Source of the DNA: Ardenticatenaceae bacterium
GTDB taxonomy: Bacteria; Chloroflexota; Anaerolineae; Promineifilales; Promineifilaceae
Direction of reading: 5' to 3'
Assembly: GCA_020634245.1 (NCBI GenBank)
Contig: JACKCC010000008.1
Span: forward strand, 186,001-250,000
DNA: 64,000 nucleotides
Shown: piece by piece, positions 52,475 through 60,719 of the stretch
How positions within the stretch are numbered: the first letter of the stretch is position 1
Layout of the letters: the number at the start of each line of letters is the position of its first letter
The notes under the pieces: model-generated
Database searches by the model: none
Told to the model about the DNA's origin: nothing
The model's input: only the letters and a program-made list of their open reading frames with translations
Program-made: the position numbers and the translations under genes

Positions 52475-52571
52475 CTTCGTTTGCCTTCTGAGTTTGTTAT
52501 TAATCTTCAACAATGATTAGAAACAACATGCTATAATCCCTAATCGATTTTGTAAAAAGACTTTATTCAGA

Positions 52572-52652
52572 TGTCATTTCGACCGAAGGGAGAAATCTTT
52601 CTTCTTGTCAGGCACGACCAAAATTTCTCCTCGCTTTGCTCGTCAAAATGAC
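52572..52652. repeat. GTCATTTCGACCGAAGGGAG hairpin repeat
   Basis: TGTCATTTCGACCGAAGGGA and, at the other end, CTCGTCAAAATGACA form a long imperfect hairpin, with AGAAATCTT / AAATTTCTCC inside. It belongs to the same broad hairpin class as the element in greA. A half copy (TGTCATTTCAGCTAGAG) is near 59771. Confidence 0.7.
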
Positions 52653-52690
52653 AAGAACCTGAATTGTAACGCACTTATTTTTGAGGATTT

Positions 52691-54577
52691 ATGCAAGCTG
52701 TTTCACCACAATCCGGGCCAGTGAACGGCCGCATCACCCACAACCTGCGCTACCTGCTGACGCTGCCCATTGCCGCGTTCGTCGTAGCCGCGCTCCTGTT
52801 TGCCGTCATCGTTGGCCAGTACCGGGGGCAGCATAACGGCCGTATCTACACCGGCGTCAGCGTCATGGGTATCGATTTGAGCGATATGACGCCGCCGGAA
52901 GCAGCAGCGGCGTTGGCCGATGCGGCTACCTATTCACAGGAAACGGCCGTCACCCTCACTTACGGCGAGCAAAGCTGGCAAAAGACGCCGGCCGAACTCG
53001 GTTTATCCCTCGACGAAAAAGCGACAATTGCCACGGCGATGGCCGTTGGCCGCGATGGCACACCATCGACCCGTTTGCAGGCGATGTTCCAAAGCTGGTA
53101 TTATGGCCGTTCCGTCGCCCCCGTCTGGCAGTTGAATGAAGGCCAGTTGGCCGCCGGATTGGCCAATGTTGCCGCCCAGTTGGACCGGCCGGCCGTCAGC
53201 GCCGCCGTGAATTGGAATGGGGAAACGGCCGTTTACACCCCCGGTCAGGTCGGTCGTACCCTCGATTTAGCCACCCTCAGCCGCCAACTACGCGAACCGT
53301 TGACCGATTTCCGCCAGGTGCAGGTTGAACTGGCCCTGAACACAACGACGCCCACCGTATATGACAACCCGGAAACGGCCGTGCGTTTACAGCAGCTCGT
53401 CAACAATCCCATCACCTTTTACCTGCAAGAGCCGCTGGCTGACCTGGATTTGGAACGGGTTGAACTGCCGCAAGCCACGCTCAACAGTTGGCTGCGCTTT
53501 GAACTGGTCAGCGACGCCGACGGCACGTCCCGCTACAATTATCTGCTGGACGAAAATGCTGCCCGCCAATGGCTCAGCCAATTCGCCGATCAGATTGATC
53601 GCCAGCCGGTCAATGCCCGCTATTATTTTGACGACGATACCCGTGAGTTGGTCTTGGTTGCGCCGCACGTGAACGGCCGTCGCCTGGACATCGAAGCGAC
53701 ATTGGCCCAACTCAAAGCCCAACTGGGCACGCCCAACCACGCCGTCCCCTTTGTTTTGGAAGAGATTGTACCGGTGGCCAATTCTGAGGCCACCGCCGCC
53801 GAACTCGGTATCACCGAACTGATTCGAGAGCAGACCACCTGGTTTTACGGCTCGTCCGACGCCCGCAAGCACAACATCGCCCGCGCCGCCGCTAACTTTT
53901 ATGGCATCGTCATCGCCCCCTACGAAGAGTTTTCTTTCAACAAATATTTGGGCAGCATCAGCGAAGATGATGGCTACACCGAAGGGCTGATCATCGTCGG
54001 CGGGCAAACCATCCGCGGCGTCGGCGGCGGCGTCTGCCAGGTCAGCACGACGATGTACCAGACTGCTTTTTGGGCCGGGTTCCCCATCAATGAACGCTGG
54101 GAACATGGTTACTGGCTCGATTATTACAATGACGGCGAAGGGCCGGGTATGGACGCCACCGTTTATTCGCCCCTCGTCGATTTGCGTTTCACCAACAACA
54201 CCCCCTACTACCTGCTCATCGAAAATTATTACAACCAGGAGTTGGAAGCGCTGACGTTCAAGTTTTACAGCACCAGCATGGGACGCATGGTCGAAAAGGA
54301 AGGGCCGGATTTCTTTAACGAAACGGAAGTGCCCGGCCCAGAGCAAGATCGCTGGGAATTTGACGACAAGATCGCTCCCGGCGAGACGGAACAAATCGAC
54401 TGGGCTACGCAGGGTGCTGATGTTTCCGTGCGCCGCATTGTTACCAATGTTGATGGCGAGGTCATCGAAGACCGCTATTTTGAGAGCCATTACATCCCTT
54501 ATCCCAACACATATCACTACGGCCCCGGCGTGGAACCCTATGATTACAGCACGGTGATTAACCCGGAACGGCCGTAA
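52691..54577 (+). CDS. VanW-family protein with peptidoglycan-binding-like repeats
   Basis: A 628-residue protein. An N-terminal membrane anchor (LTLPIAAFVVAALLFAVIVG) is followed by TGVSVMGIDLSDMTPPEAAA and two or three PG_binding_4/YoaR-like modules (to about residue 370). A VanW domain follows with SDARKHNIARAAANFYG, YEEFSFNKYLGSISEDDGY and GGVCQVSTTMYQTAFWAGFP. A beta-rich tail contains the conserved YLLIENYYNQELEALTFKFY. These proteins face the cell wall or outside; VanW itself was found in vancomycin-resistance clusters but has no known catalytic role. It carries six ACGGCCGT octamers, read in different frames as TAV, NGR or RP. Confidence 0.9.
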   Translation: MQAVSPQSGPVNGRITHNLRYLLTLPIAAFVVAALLFAVIVGQYRGQHNGRIYTGVSVMGIDLSDMTPPEAAAALADAATYSQETAVTLTYGEQSWQKTPAELGLSLDEKATIATAMAVGRDGTPSTRLQAMFQSWYYGRSVAPVWQLNEGQLAAGLANVAAQLDRPAVSAAVNWNGETAVYTPGQVGRTLDLATLSRQLREPLTDFRQVQVELALNTTTPTVYDNPETAVRLQQLVNNPITFYLQEPLADLDLERVELPQATLNSWLRFELVSDADGTSRYNYLLDENAARQWLSQFADQIDRQPVNARYYFDDDTRELVLVAPHVNGRRLDIEATLAQLKAQLGTPNHAVPFVLEEIVPVANSEATAAELGITELIREQTTWFYGSSDARKHNIARAAANFYGIVIAPYEEFSFNKYLGSISEDDGYTEGLIIVGGQTIRGVGGGVCQVSTTMYQTAFWAGFPINERWEHGYWLDYYNDGEGPGMDATVYSPLVDLRFTNNTPYYLLIENYYNQELEALTFKFYSTSMGRMVEKEGPDFFNETEVPGPEQDRWEFDDKIAPGETEQIDWATQGADVSVRRIVTNVDGEVIEDRYFESHYIPYPNTYHYGPGVEPYDYSTVINPERP

Positions 54578-54590
54578 ATACCCTATCCAT

Positions 54591-54646
54591 ATTTCCCCGG
54601 AAACTTTTTGACGGGATACCCACTGGATAGCAGTTTCCGGGGAAAT
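54591..54646. repeat. ATTTCCCCGGAAAC inverted repeat
   Basis: Perfect 14-base arms (ATTTCCCCGGAAAC at 54591-54604 and GTTTCCGGGGAAAT at 54633-54646) after the VanW gene. A second copy begins at 56339 with the identical left arm, but its right arm is decayed (GTTTCTAGAGAAGT near 56381). Both follow the end of a gene, so it may be a hairpin-forming dispersed repeat. Confidence 0.75.
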
Positions 54647-54714
54647 AGTAAATCTACCCGTTACTTTTTCAGCAGATGAACCACTTACATGATGAATCCA
54701 CTGGAGGCGATCAT

Positions 54715-56277
54715 ATGACGACATCTGCTTTAACACGTGAGGAAACGGCCGTAACCCCGCTTATCCGACACCAATCAGCCATAAATATCCGCTTGTTAGC
54801 AGGCGCACTCATCCTTTTCGCCGTATTTCTGGGCCTGTTTGCCTACGTCCAGTACGGAACCGACGCCCTGGCCGGCACCGACGGTTATTACCACATCAAA
54901 ATGGGCTACCTCATCCGCCATGAAGGGTTGAAACCCGATTTCCCCTGGCTGCCCCAAACCATCCTCAACCAGGACGCCTACTACGACCATCACCTCCTTT
55001 ACCATGTTTACCTGGCCCTATTCGCCGCCACCGACCCGGGCGTGGACGGCGGCCTGGCCCTGACCCAAAGTGCCAAAATCGCCAGCATCATCCTGCCGTC
55101 GCTGGCCTTCATGGTCATCTGGTGGCTGCTGCGCCGCCAAAATGTGCCCTGGGCCAGCCTGTGGGCGTTGGGTTTGTTCGCCGTTTCCGAAGCATTCCTC
55201 TACCGGATGAGCATGCCCCGCGCCCAATCGGCCTCGCTGCTAGTACTGGCGCTGGGGCTGCACTGGCTGCTGCAAAAACGTTATCGGCTGCTGCTGCCGC
55301 TGGGATTCGCTTATGTCTGGTTTTACAACGCGTTCCCGCTGCTCATCGTCATGGCCGTCATTTATGTAGTGGCCACGCTCATGATGGAACGCCGCTTTGC
55401 CTGGCCAGCGCTGGTTTATCCAACGGTAGGCATCATTTTGGGCATTGTCATCAACCCCTACTTCCCACAAGACGTGACCTTTATCATCAATCATTTGCTG
55501 CCCAAGCTGGCCGGCGATTCGATTCCGGTGGGCAATGAGTGGTCGCCCTACCGCACCTGGACGCTGGTGGAGAATTCCGGTCCGGCACTGGCGGCGTTTG
55601 TGCTGGGGATTATGGCCCTGGGCTGGCGCGAAAAACGGATGGACAAATCGACATTGGTGGCGTTGACACTGGCGGTTTTGTTTGGCTACATGCTGTTCCA
55701 ATCGCGCCGGTTTGTGGAGTATTTTCCAGCATTTGCGCTGATTTTTCTGGCGTTGAGTGCGGCCCCGCTTTTGAATGATTGGATGGCGAGTGAGTGGTGG
55801 GGGAAACGGCCGTATCTCACCCCCTTTCTGCCCATCGCCATGATCGCCATCCTGGCCTGGCCGCTGTACACCAGCCTGACCGATGCCCGCAGCCAACTGG
55901 CCGACTCCAAACCGGCCGACCAGTATGCAGAAGCCGCTCTCTGGCTGCGGGCTAATGCTGAACCGGGTGCGCGCGTTTTCCAAACCGATTGGGACGACTT
56001 CACCCGCCTCTTCTTTTACAACACCGACGCCGTCTATACCGTCGGTCTCGATCCTACATATCTGGAACTGTATGACGCCAGTCTGTACGACGAATGGGTA
56101 GACATCACCCAGGGCAACGTCGAACAACCCAGCCAGGTAATCCGGGATCGGTTCGACAGCCAGTACATTTTCTCTGATTTGAATCACGGCCGTTTCATCG
56201 AGCAGGCAGAAGCCGATCCCCAACTCAAAGAAGTGTATCGCGATGACTATGCTGTTATCTACGCCATTCTAAATTAA
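54715..56277 (+). CDS. Multi-pass GT-C-fold membrane protein (glycosyltransferase-like)
   Basis: A 520-residue protein from ATG 54715, chosen because GGAGG lies 7 bases upstream. About 11 helices fill residues 25-400. An early extracytoplasmic loop has AGTDGYYHIKMGYLIRHEG and NQDAYYDHHLLYH, similar to the acidic first loop of GT-C enzymes such as STT3 and PMT/ArnT. The C-terminal soluble part has DQYAEAALWLRANAEPGARV, FQTDWDDFTRLFFYNTDA and YIFSDLNH. It probably transfers sugar from a lipid carrier to an outside acceptor, but donor and acceptor are unknown. Confidence 0.75.
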   Translation: MTTSALTREETAVTPLIRHQSAINIRLLAGALILFAVFLGLFAYVQYGTDALAGTDGYYHIKMGYLIRHEGLKPDFPWLPQTILNQDAYYDHHLLYHVYLALFAATDPGVDGGLALTQSAKIASIILPSLAFMVIWWLLRRQNVPWASLWALGLFAVSEAFLYRMSMPRAQSASLLVLALGLHWLLQKRYRLLLPLGFAYVWFYNAFPLLIVMAVIYVVATLMMERRFAWPALVYPTVGIILGIVINPYFPQDVTFIINHLLPKLAGDSIPVGNEWSPYRTWTLVENSGPALAAFVLGIMALGWREKRMDKSTLVALTLAVLFGYMLFQSRRFVEYFPAFALIFLALSAAPLLNDWMASEWWGKRPYLTPFLPIAMIAILAWPLYTSLTDARSQLADSKPADQYAEAALWLRANAEPGARVFQTDWDDFTRLFFYNTDAVYTVGLDPTYLELYDASLYDEWVDITQGNVEQPSQVIRDRFDSQYIFSDLNHGRFIEQAEADPQLKEVYRDDYAVIYAILN

Positions 56278-56295
56278 CACCTATCCTCCCTCCTG

Positions 56296-56336
56296 AAAGG
56301 CCTCGTGAGTTTTACCTTACGAGGCCTTTTTTATTT
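56296..56336 (+). terminator. Rho-independent terminator after the GT-C gene
   Basis: AAAGGCCTCGT pairs with ACGAGGCCTTT around a 12-base loop and is followed by a T-rich run (TTTTTTATTT). It begins about 20 bases after the stop codon. Confidence 0.9.
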
Positions 56337-56532
56337 ACATTTCCCCGGAAACTCAGATCCAGAGAATCCTTTAACGAGCAGTTTCTAGAGAAGTTTAACG
56401 AAACTGGCTGACAGTATATTTACCTGGAATGACCTTTGATCAATTTTGAATTTTCTCGTTACTTTTTTACGCTGACTGCGACTTGATAAGTGAACTCAAA
56501 AATTCAGATTTTTACAGCATTAGGAGTAAATC

Positions 56533-57429
56533 ATGAGAAGCGCGTATCCGAAAAATCGTAATTTATTTTTAGTTATTCTGGTTTTATTGGCCATGTTCAT
56601 TGCCGCCTGTACATCAGCGGTACAACCGGCTTCCCCCGCCTCTGTTACGGAAAACGCCATACCAGCAGATGTTGCCGAAGAAGCCGGTGGTACGGCCGTT
56701 GTCGCCATCGAGGGTATCGTGCAGTCAATGGAACAGGGCAAAATTGTCGTCGCCGGTAAAACAGTAAGCGTTACCGAAGCCATGACAGCCAACGTCGCCA
56801 TCGGTGACGCCGTTTCCATTACGGCCAGCGAAACGGCCGAAGGCGCTCTGGTGGCCAGTTCAGTCATGTCTCTGGATGGCATTGCCGGAAATGACAACAT
56901 GAATGTCAACGACAATAGTAATACGAATATTAACAGCAATGACAATTTGAATACCAACGGCGATGACAACGTGAATGTCAACGACAATGCTAATGACAAC
57001 ATGAACAGCAACGACGATGACGACTCGAACGACGACAATGGTAATGACAACTCGAACGAAAACTCAAAGAACCACGACAACGACAATGCTAATGACAACA
57101 TGAACAGCAATGATGACAACAGCAATGCTAATTCGAACGACAACATGAACAGCAATGACAACAACAATGCTAATTCGAACGATAACATGAACAGCAACGA
57201 TGACAACAACAATGCTAACTCGAACGACAATATGAACAGCAATGACGACGGCAGTAACAGCAACAGCAGCACAAACGATAACAGCAATCACGACTCCAAC
57301 GATGACCACAATTCCAATGACGATAGTCACGATGATAACCAGGATGATGATCATAACTCTAACGACAGCCATGATAGTCATGAAGATGACAGTCACAACT
57401 CCAATGATAACCACAATGGAGACGATTAA
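56533..57429 (+). CDS. Lipoprotein with DUF5666-like domain and long Asn/Asp-rich tail
   Basis: A 298-residue protein. A signal peptide with lipobox (LVLLAMFIAAC, Cys near residue 26) is followed by a beta-rich domain at about 60-115 (IEGIVQSMEQGKIVVAGKTV, ASETAEGALVASSVMSLDG) that resembles DUF5666. From residue 119 to the end it is almost only Asn, Asp, Ser and His, with units such as NANSNDNMNSND repeated. AGGAG precedes the start. The tail is very acidic and likely unstructured; Ca2+ binding or matrix formation is possible. A similar domain plus tail occurs in the protein at 58726. Confidence 0.75.
   Translation: MRSAYPKNRNLFLVILVLLAMFIAACTSAVQPASPASVTENAIPADVAEEAGGTAVVAIEGIVQSMEQGKIVVAGKTVSVTEAMTANVAIGDAVSITASETAEGALVASSVMSLDGIAGNDNMNVNDNSNTNINSNDNLNTNGDDNVNVNDNANDNMNSNDDDDSNDDNGNDNSNENSKNHDNDNANDNMNSNDDNSNANSNDNMNSNDNNNANSNDNMNSNDDNNNANSNDNMNSNDDGSNSNSSTNDNSNHDSNDDHNSNDDSHDDNQDDDHNSNDSHDSHEDDSHNSNDNHNGDD
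56900..57426 (+). repeat. Degenerate tandem repeats coding the Asn/Asp tail
   Basis: Repeated words AACGACAACATGAACAGCAA and AATGCTAATTCGAACGA recur with a spacing of about 40-60 bases, mixed with shorter AAC/GAC codon runs. Slippage and recombination could change its length. The open frames seen on the opposite strand here come from the repeat itself. Confidence 0.8.
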
Positions 57430-57550
57430 TCGTTAAGTAGCGAGAAGAATGGGTGGGTCAGATAAACCACCGGCGACCAAATTAGCGTTGGCTGCCGGTG
57501 TTATTTCCCAAAGTAGGAATTTTGGAGAAAAAAGAGACAAGGAGAATCGT

Positions 57551-57916
57551 ATGAAATCTGCCAACGGCCGTTACACAACCACACAGCGTGTGCTGGTAAT
57601 AGATAATGATTCAATTATGGGGGCGGGCGTTGAGACACTTTTGGCAAACAGCGAGAAACTTCAGGTTATCGGGACAGCGCCACAAAATGAGGATGATATA
57701 GTGCATGATGTGTGGCAGTTTTCACCGGATGTCATCATTTTAAACTATCAATCCCAGTTAACCACTCCGGTACGCTTACTATCCTTGTTGAATAATTATC
57801 GTTCATTCCGCCTAATTGTTGTCAGTGAAGACGACAATATGATGGAAGTGTATGAGAAGCGGCAATTCACCGCCAGGCACCATTCAGACCTGGCAACGGC
57901 CGTACAATGGAACTAG
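57551..57916 (+). CDS. Receiver-like protein lacking the phosphoacceptor aspartate
   Basis: A 121-residue protein from ATG 57551, with AAGGAG just upstream. The fold pattern is that of a NarL-type receiver (RVLVIDNDSIMGAGVETLLA, KLQVIGTAPQNEDD, FSPDVIILNYQS, RLIVVSEDDNMMEVY). The residue that should accept phosphate is Asn in VIILNYQSQ instead of Asp, and the Lys near the C terminus is not evident. There is no output domain. It lies just before the ECF sigma gene on the same strand and may act as an unphosphorylated binding module. Confidence 0.65.
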   Translation: MKSANGRYTTTQRVLVIDNDSIMGAGVETLLANSEKLQVIGTAPQNEDDIVHDVWQFSPDVIILNYQSQLTTPVRLLSLLNNYRSFRLIVVSEDDNMMEVYEKRQFTARHHSDLATAVQWN

Positions 57917-58028
57917 GTAAACCACAAAATCTATTGATGAAAAATCCGCCATTATTTTTGTGGTTTACTCAGGGAAAGCAGGAGAACCATTGCTCTTAAA
58001 TTCATATGTCTTTCCCGTTTTCACCTAA

Positions 58029-58721
58029 ATGCAGGCAACACGTGGTGAACAGCCTCAATTTGGTATAATAACGCTCCTGTCGAGGACACTGTACGAGGAT
58101 AAATCGCCCGATCTCTCATTCAAGTGGCAGCGGATCGCCTCGTTCATACCACAATTGAGGTCAACTTCGGAGAATTTTCACGACGTGCAAGACGAATATT
58201 TATTGTTGAATCGAGCGCGCGCTCTGGAACCAGAAGCGCTGGAAAAAATACATGATCTGTACTATGTGCCGATTTATCGCTACATTGCCTTCCGAGTCAA
58301 TGAGCATGAAACGGCCGAAGACCTGACAAGTGAGGTATTTACCCGGTTATTGAGCGCTTTGCAGGATAAAACCGCACCGCAAAAAACCATTAAAGGGTGG
58401 CTGTTTAGTGTCGCTTCCCGCGTTGTAAAAGACTTTTATCGGAAAAAATACCGCCGCAAACAGGTCACCTTAGAAGAATCGGTCCCCAGCCTGACTGACG
58501 GACCGGCCCAAAAAGTAGAATCGATGCTCACAAACGAATCATTACGACAGGCTATAACCGAATTAACCGAAGAGCAGCAAGAAATTATTGCGCTGCGCTT
58601 TGGTTATGAGATGTCGATTCGAGATGTTGCTGAAACAACGGGCAAAAGTGAAGGGGCTGTAAAAATGCTGCAGGCCCGCGCCATCGCCGCCCTGTCGCGC
58701 ACGATGCAGGCGGGGGGATGA
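58029..58721 (+). CDS. ECF-type RNA polymerase sigma factor
   Basis: A sigma-70 family protein of 230 residues. Region 2 is LEKIHDLYYVPIYRYIAFRV, ETAEDLTSEVFTRLLSAL and TIKGWLFSVASRVVKDFYRK. Region 4 is LTEEQQEIIALRFGYEMSIR and DVAETTGKSEGAVKMLQARA. The first 50 residues are not typical; a GTG at 58185 (VQDEYLLLNRARAL) would give the usual ECF beginning and may be the real start. It is followed 4 bases later by its likely anti-sigma partner. Confidence 0.9.
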   Translation: MQATRGEQPQFGIITLLSRTLYEDKSPDLSFKWQRIASFIPQLRSTSENFHDVQDEYLLLNRARALEPEALEKIHDLYYVPIYRYIAFRVNEHETAEDLTSEVFTRLLSALQDKTAPQKTIKGWLFSVASRVVKDFYRKKYRRKQVTLEESVPSLTDGPAQKVESMLTNESLRQAITELTEEQQEIIALRFGYEMSIRDVAETTGKSEGAVKMLQARAIAALSRTMQAGG

Positions 58722-58725
58722 AGAG

Positions 58726-59760
58726 ATGAACGAATATCTAGAAGTAGCTTTAATGGAATGTTTGGATGCGCTGGAACAAGGCCAAACGATTGACCAGGTT
58801 CTAGCCCGCTATCCTGAATTAGTATCAGAACTGCGGCCGATATTGGAAACGGCCGTTGCCCTGCCCCAACTCAATATCCAGCCTTCCCTGGCCGCCCAGC
58901 ACCGCTCCCGCGATGCGTTCCTGAGCCAGGCAGATGCCCTGAAAGAAACAAAAACGGTACGGCCGTCACCCTGGCTCAACTTGCGCCGCCGGCTCATGCC
59001 CTTTGCCGCATTGGCGCTAGTCATCATCATGTTCGCCGCCGGACTGGGGCCGCTGTCGGCCAGTGCGCTGCCGGGCGACGCCCTCTACGAAATCAAGCTG
59101 CTGGTGGAAAATGCCCGCTCTGCCTTTACCACCAATCCGGCAGCCGATGCGGCCCTGACCGAACAATTCAACCAGCGCCGCATTCAGGAAATCATCACTT
59201 TGCTGGGCGAAAATCGAACGGCGGATGTGACATTTACCGGCGAAATCGAAGCGCTCCAGCCCGGTTTGTGGACGATCTCCGGCTTACCCACAGCAATTAC
59301 CGGCGAAACACAGATTTTTGGTGGCGATCCCTTGATTGGTCAAATGGCAATGGTTGACGGCCGTACCACAAACGGCAGCCTCATCGCCAGCACCATCACC
59401 CTGCTGCCTACCAACATCCAGCCAACGGCCGTGCCCACCCATACCGCAACAGCCACCATCTCACCCACCGAAACGGCCACAACAACACCGTCAGCCACCC
59501 ACACCCATACGCCTACGCCAACAAATACTCTCCAGCCCACCGAAACAGTTACCGCCACACCCACATCAACTGCCACCTTAACGCCAACAGAAACCGCCAC
59601 GCCGGTTCCGCCCACAGCCACCATCACCTCCAACAACGATGACGGCGGAAACAACAACGACAGTAGTGGTGACAACAGCAACGATAACGACGATGACAAT
59701 CATAATGATAACGACAACAGCGATGATGATAACCACAACGATAATGACAATCACGATTGA
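58726..59760 (+). CDS. Anti-sigma-like membrane protein (DUF5667/DUF5666-like) with Thr/Pro-rich and Asn/Asp-rich tail
   Basis: A 344-residue protein. The N-terminal 85 residues (LEVALMECLDALEQGQTIDQ, RYPELVSELRPILETA) are the cytoplasmic sigma-binding type common in Chloroflexota. One membrane helix lies at about 88-112. Then comes a DUF5667-like segment (SALPGDALYEIKLLVENARS), a DUF5666-like domain (FTGEIEALQPGLWTISGLPT, TNGSLIASTITLL), a Thr/Pro-rich stalk (about 240-300) and an acidic Asn/Asp/His tail. It is coupled to the sigma gene. It probably holds the sigma factor until an outside signal arrives; this is inferred. Confidence 0.8.
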   Translation: MNEYLEVALMECLDALEQGQTIDQVLARYPELVSELRPILETAVALPQLNIQPSLAAQHRSRDAFLSQADALKETKTVRPSPWLNLRRRLMPFAALALVIIMFAAGLGPLSASALPGDALYEIKLLVENARSAFTTNPAADAALTEQFNQRRIQEIITLLGENRTADVTFTGEIEALQPGLWTISGLPTAITGETQIFGGDPLIGQMAMVDGRTTNGSLIASTITLLPTNIQPTAVPTHTATATISPTETATTTPSATHTHTPTPTNTLQPTETVTATPTSTATLTPTETATPVPPTATITSNNDDGGNNNDSSGDNSNDNDDDNHNDNDNSDDDNHNDNDNHD

Positions 59761-60200
59761 TCAATTCAAATGTCATTTCAGCTAGAGAAAGAAATCTGAC
59801 CCATCACAAGGTTTAAGTAGAGAACGGAAAGGAATTTTAGACCAAAGCGACGCGATTTGCTTCCGTTCTCCCCATAAGTAAATCCCGTCCCATCTATCAC
59901 TTTTTAAGCAGAATTCGGGATTTACTTAACTAAAATTTCTCCACTTTTGCCTAAACCAAACAGGCACACTGCCCAAACAGCAGCGTGCCTGTTTGATTTC
60001 TATTTTCGAGTGCCGGGCAAAGGGCAGGACGGGTTGACCAGGCTGAAACTTGCCGCCCTTTGCCTGGCACTACTCCCCCATCAACTATCAATATAAGTTC
60101 CGCGCACCCCAATTGACGTCAGAAGTTGACCAAATGGCTTAAGCTTGCTACTCTGATGATAACGGCGGGAGGCGCCGTACAGCAGTTCAGGAGATTGGCA
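59761..60200. repeat. Intergenic block with three hairpins
   Basis: No gene is seen. Hairpins: GAGAACGGAA/TTCCGTTCTC at 59820-59870; AAGTAAATCCCG/CGGGATTTACTT at 59876-59927; AGTGCCGGGCAAAGGGC/GCCCTTTGCCTGGCACT at 60009-60071, the last related to 36564-36626. A half copy of the GTCATTTC repeat opens the block near 59771. The LysM gene promoter should be near 60100-60190. Confidence 0.7.
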
Positions 60201-60671
60201 ATGAGTGAAGAGAACAACCAAACGGAAACTTTACCACCCCACGAGTGGACTAAATTTATTGTATTGGCAGTTATTTTAGTGGGAACAATTTTTGTACTGT
60301 TGTTGGCACGGCCGTTCATCTTCAACCGTGTCGTTCCGGCCGTCATGGGCGAAGGCCAGCTTACCGCACCTATCCCGGTTGCAGAACCGGAAGAAGCCAC
60401 CAAAGAGGCTTATCCGGCGGGAGAAATTGTCATACCCATCATCGTCGAAGAAACGGCCGTGCAGGCAGCCTACCCCGCCGAAAACGCACCGGTAATTGAA
60501 GAGGAAATGGCAACGGCCGTTGCTCCCCTCAGTCACACCGTCCAGCCCGGCGACACCCTGCTCAACATCGCCCGCCGTTACGGCATTACCGTCGAAACAA
60601 TCATCGCTGCCAACAACATCAGCAACCCCAACCACATCGAAGTCGGCACAACCCTGGTCATCCCCCAATAA
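60201..60671 (+). CDS. Membrane-anchored LysM protein
   Basis: A 156-residue protein from ATG 60201, with AGGAG 8 bases upstream. A short cytoplasmic start (MSEENNQTETLPPHEW) and one helix (KFIVLAVILVGTIFVLLLA) lead to a Pro/Glu/Ala-rich spacer. A C-terminal LysM domain follows (HTVQPGDTLLNIARRYGITV, IIAANNISNPNHIEVGTTL). LysM binds peptidoglycan or related glycans. It is convergent with the dnaC-like gene. Confidence 0.88.
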   Translation: MSEENNQTETLPPHEWTKFIVLAVILVGTIFVLLLARPFIFNRVVPAVMGEGQLTAPIPVAEPEEATKEAYPAGEIVIPIIVEETAVQAAYPAENAPVIEEEMATAVAPLSHTVQPGDTLLNIARRYGITVETIIAANNISNPNHIEVGTTLVIPQ

Positions 60672-60719
60672 AGGCAGAAATCAGAAGGCAGAAGGATAAA
60701 AATTCTGCCTTCTGCCTTC

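Noticed and set aside
51479..52513. Minus-strand frame of 344 codons
   Set aside because: Antisense to the phospholipase D gene with two intact HKD motifs.
53387..54736. Minus-strand frame of 449 codons
   Set aside because: Antisense to the VanW gene, whose domains are clear; Gly/Val/Asp-rich composition is typical of a shadow.
56520..57287. Minus-strand frame rich in Leu and Ser that looks like a membrane protein
   Set aside because: It is the complement of the Asn/Asp repeat; the hydrophobic look comes from reading GTT/CTG-type codons opposite AAC/CAG.
56900..57426. Possible CRISPR-like array from regular repeats
   Set aside because: Repeats are in frame inside a gene and the spacers are also codon repeats.
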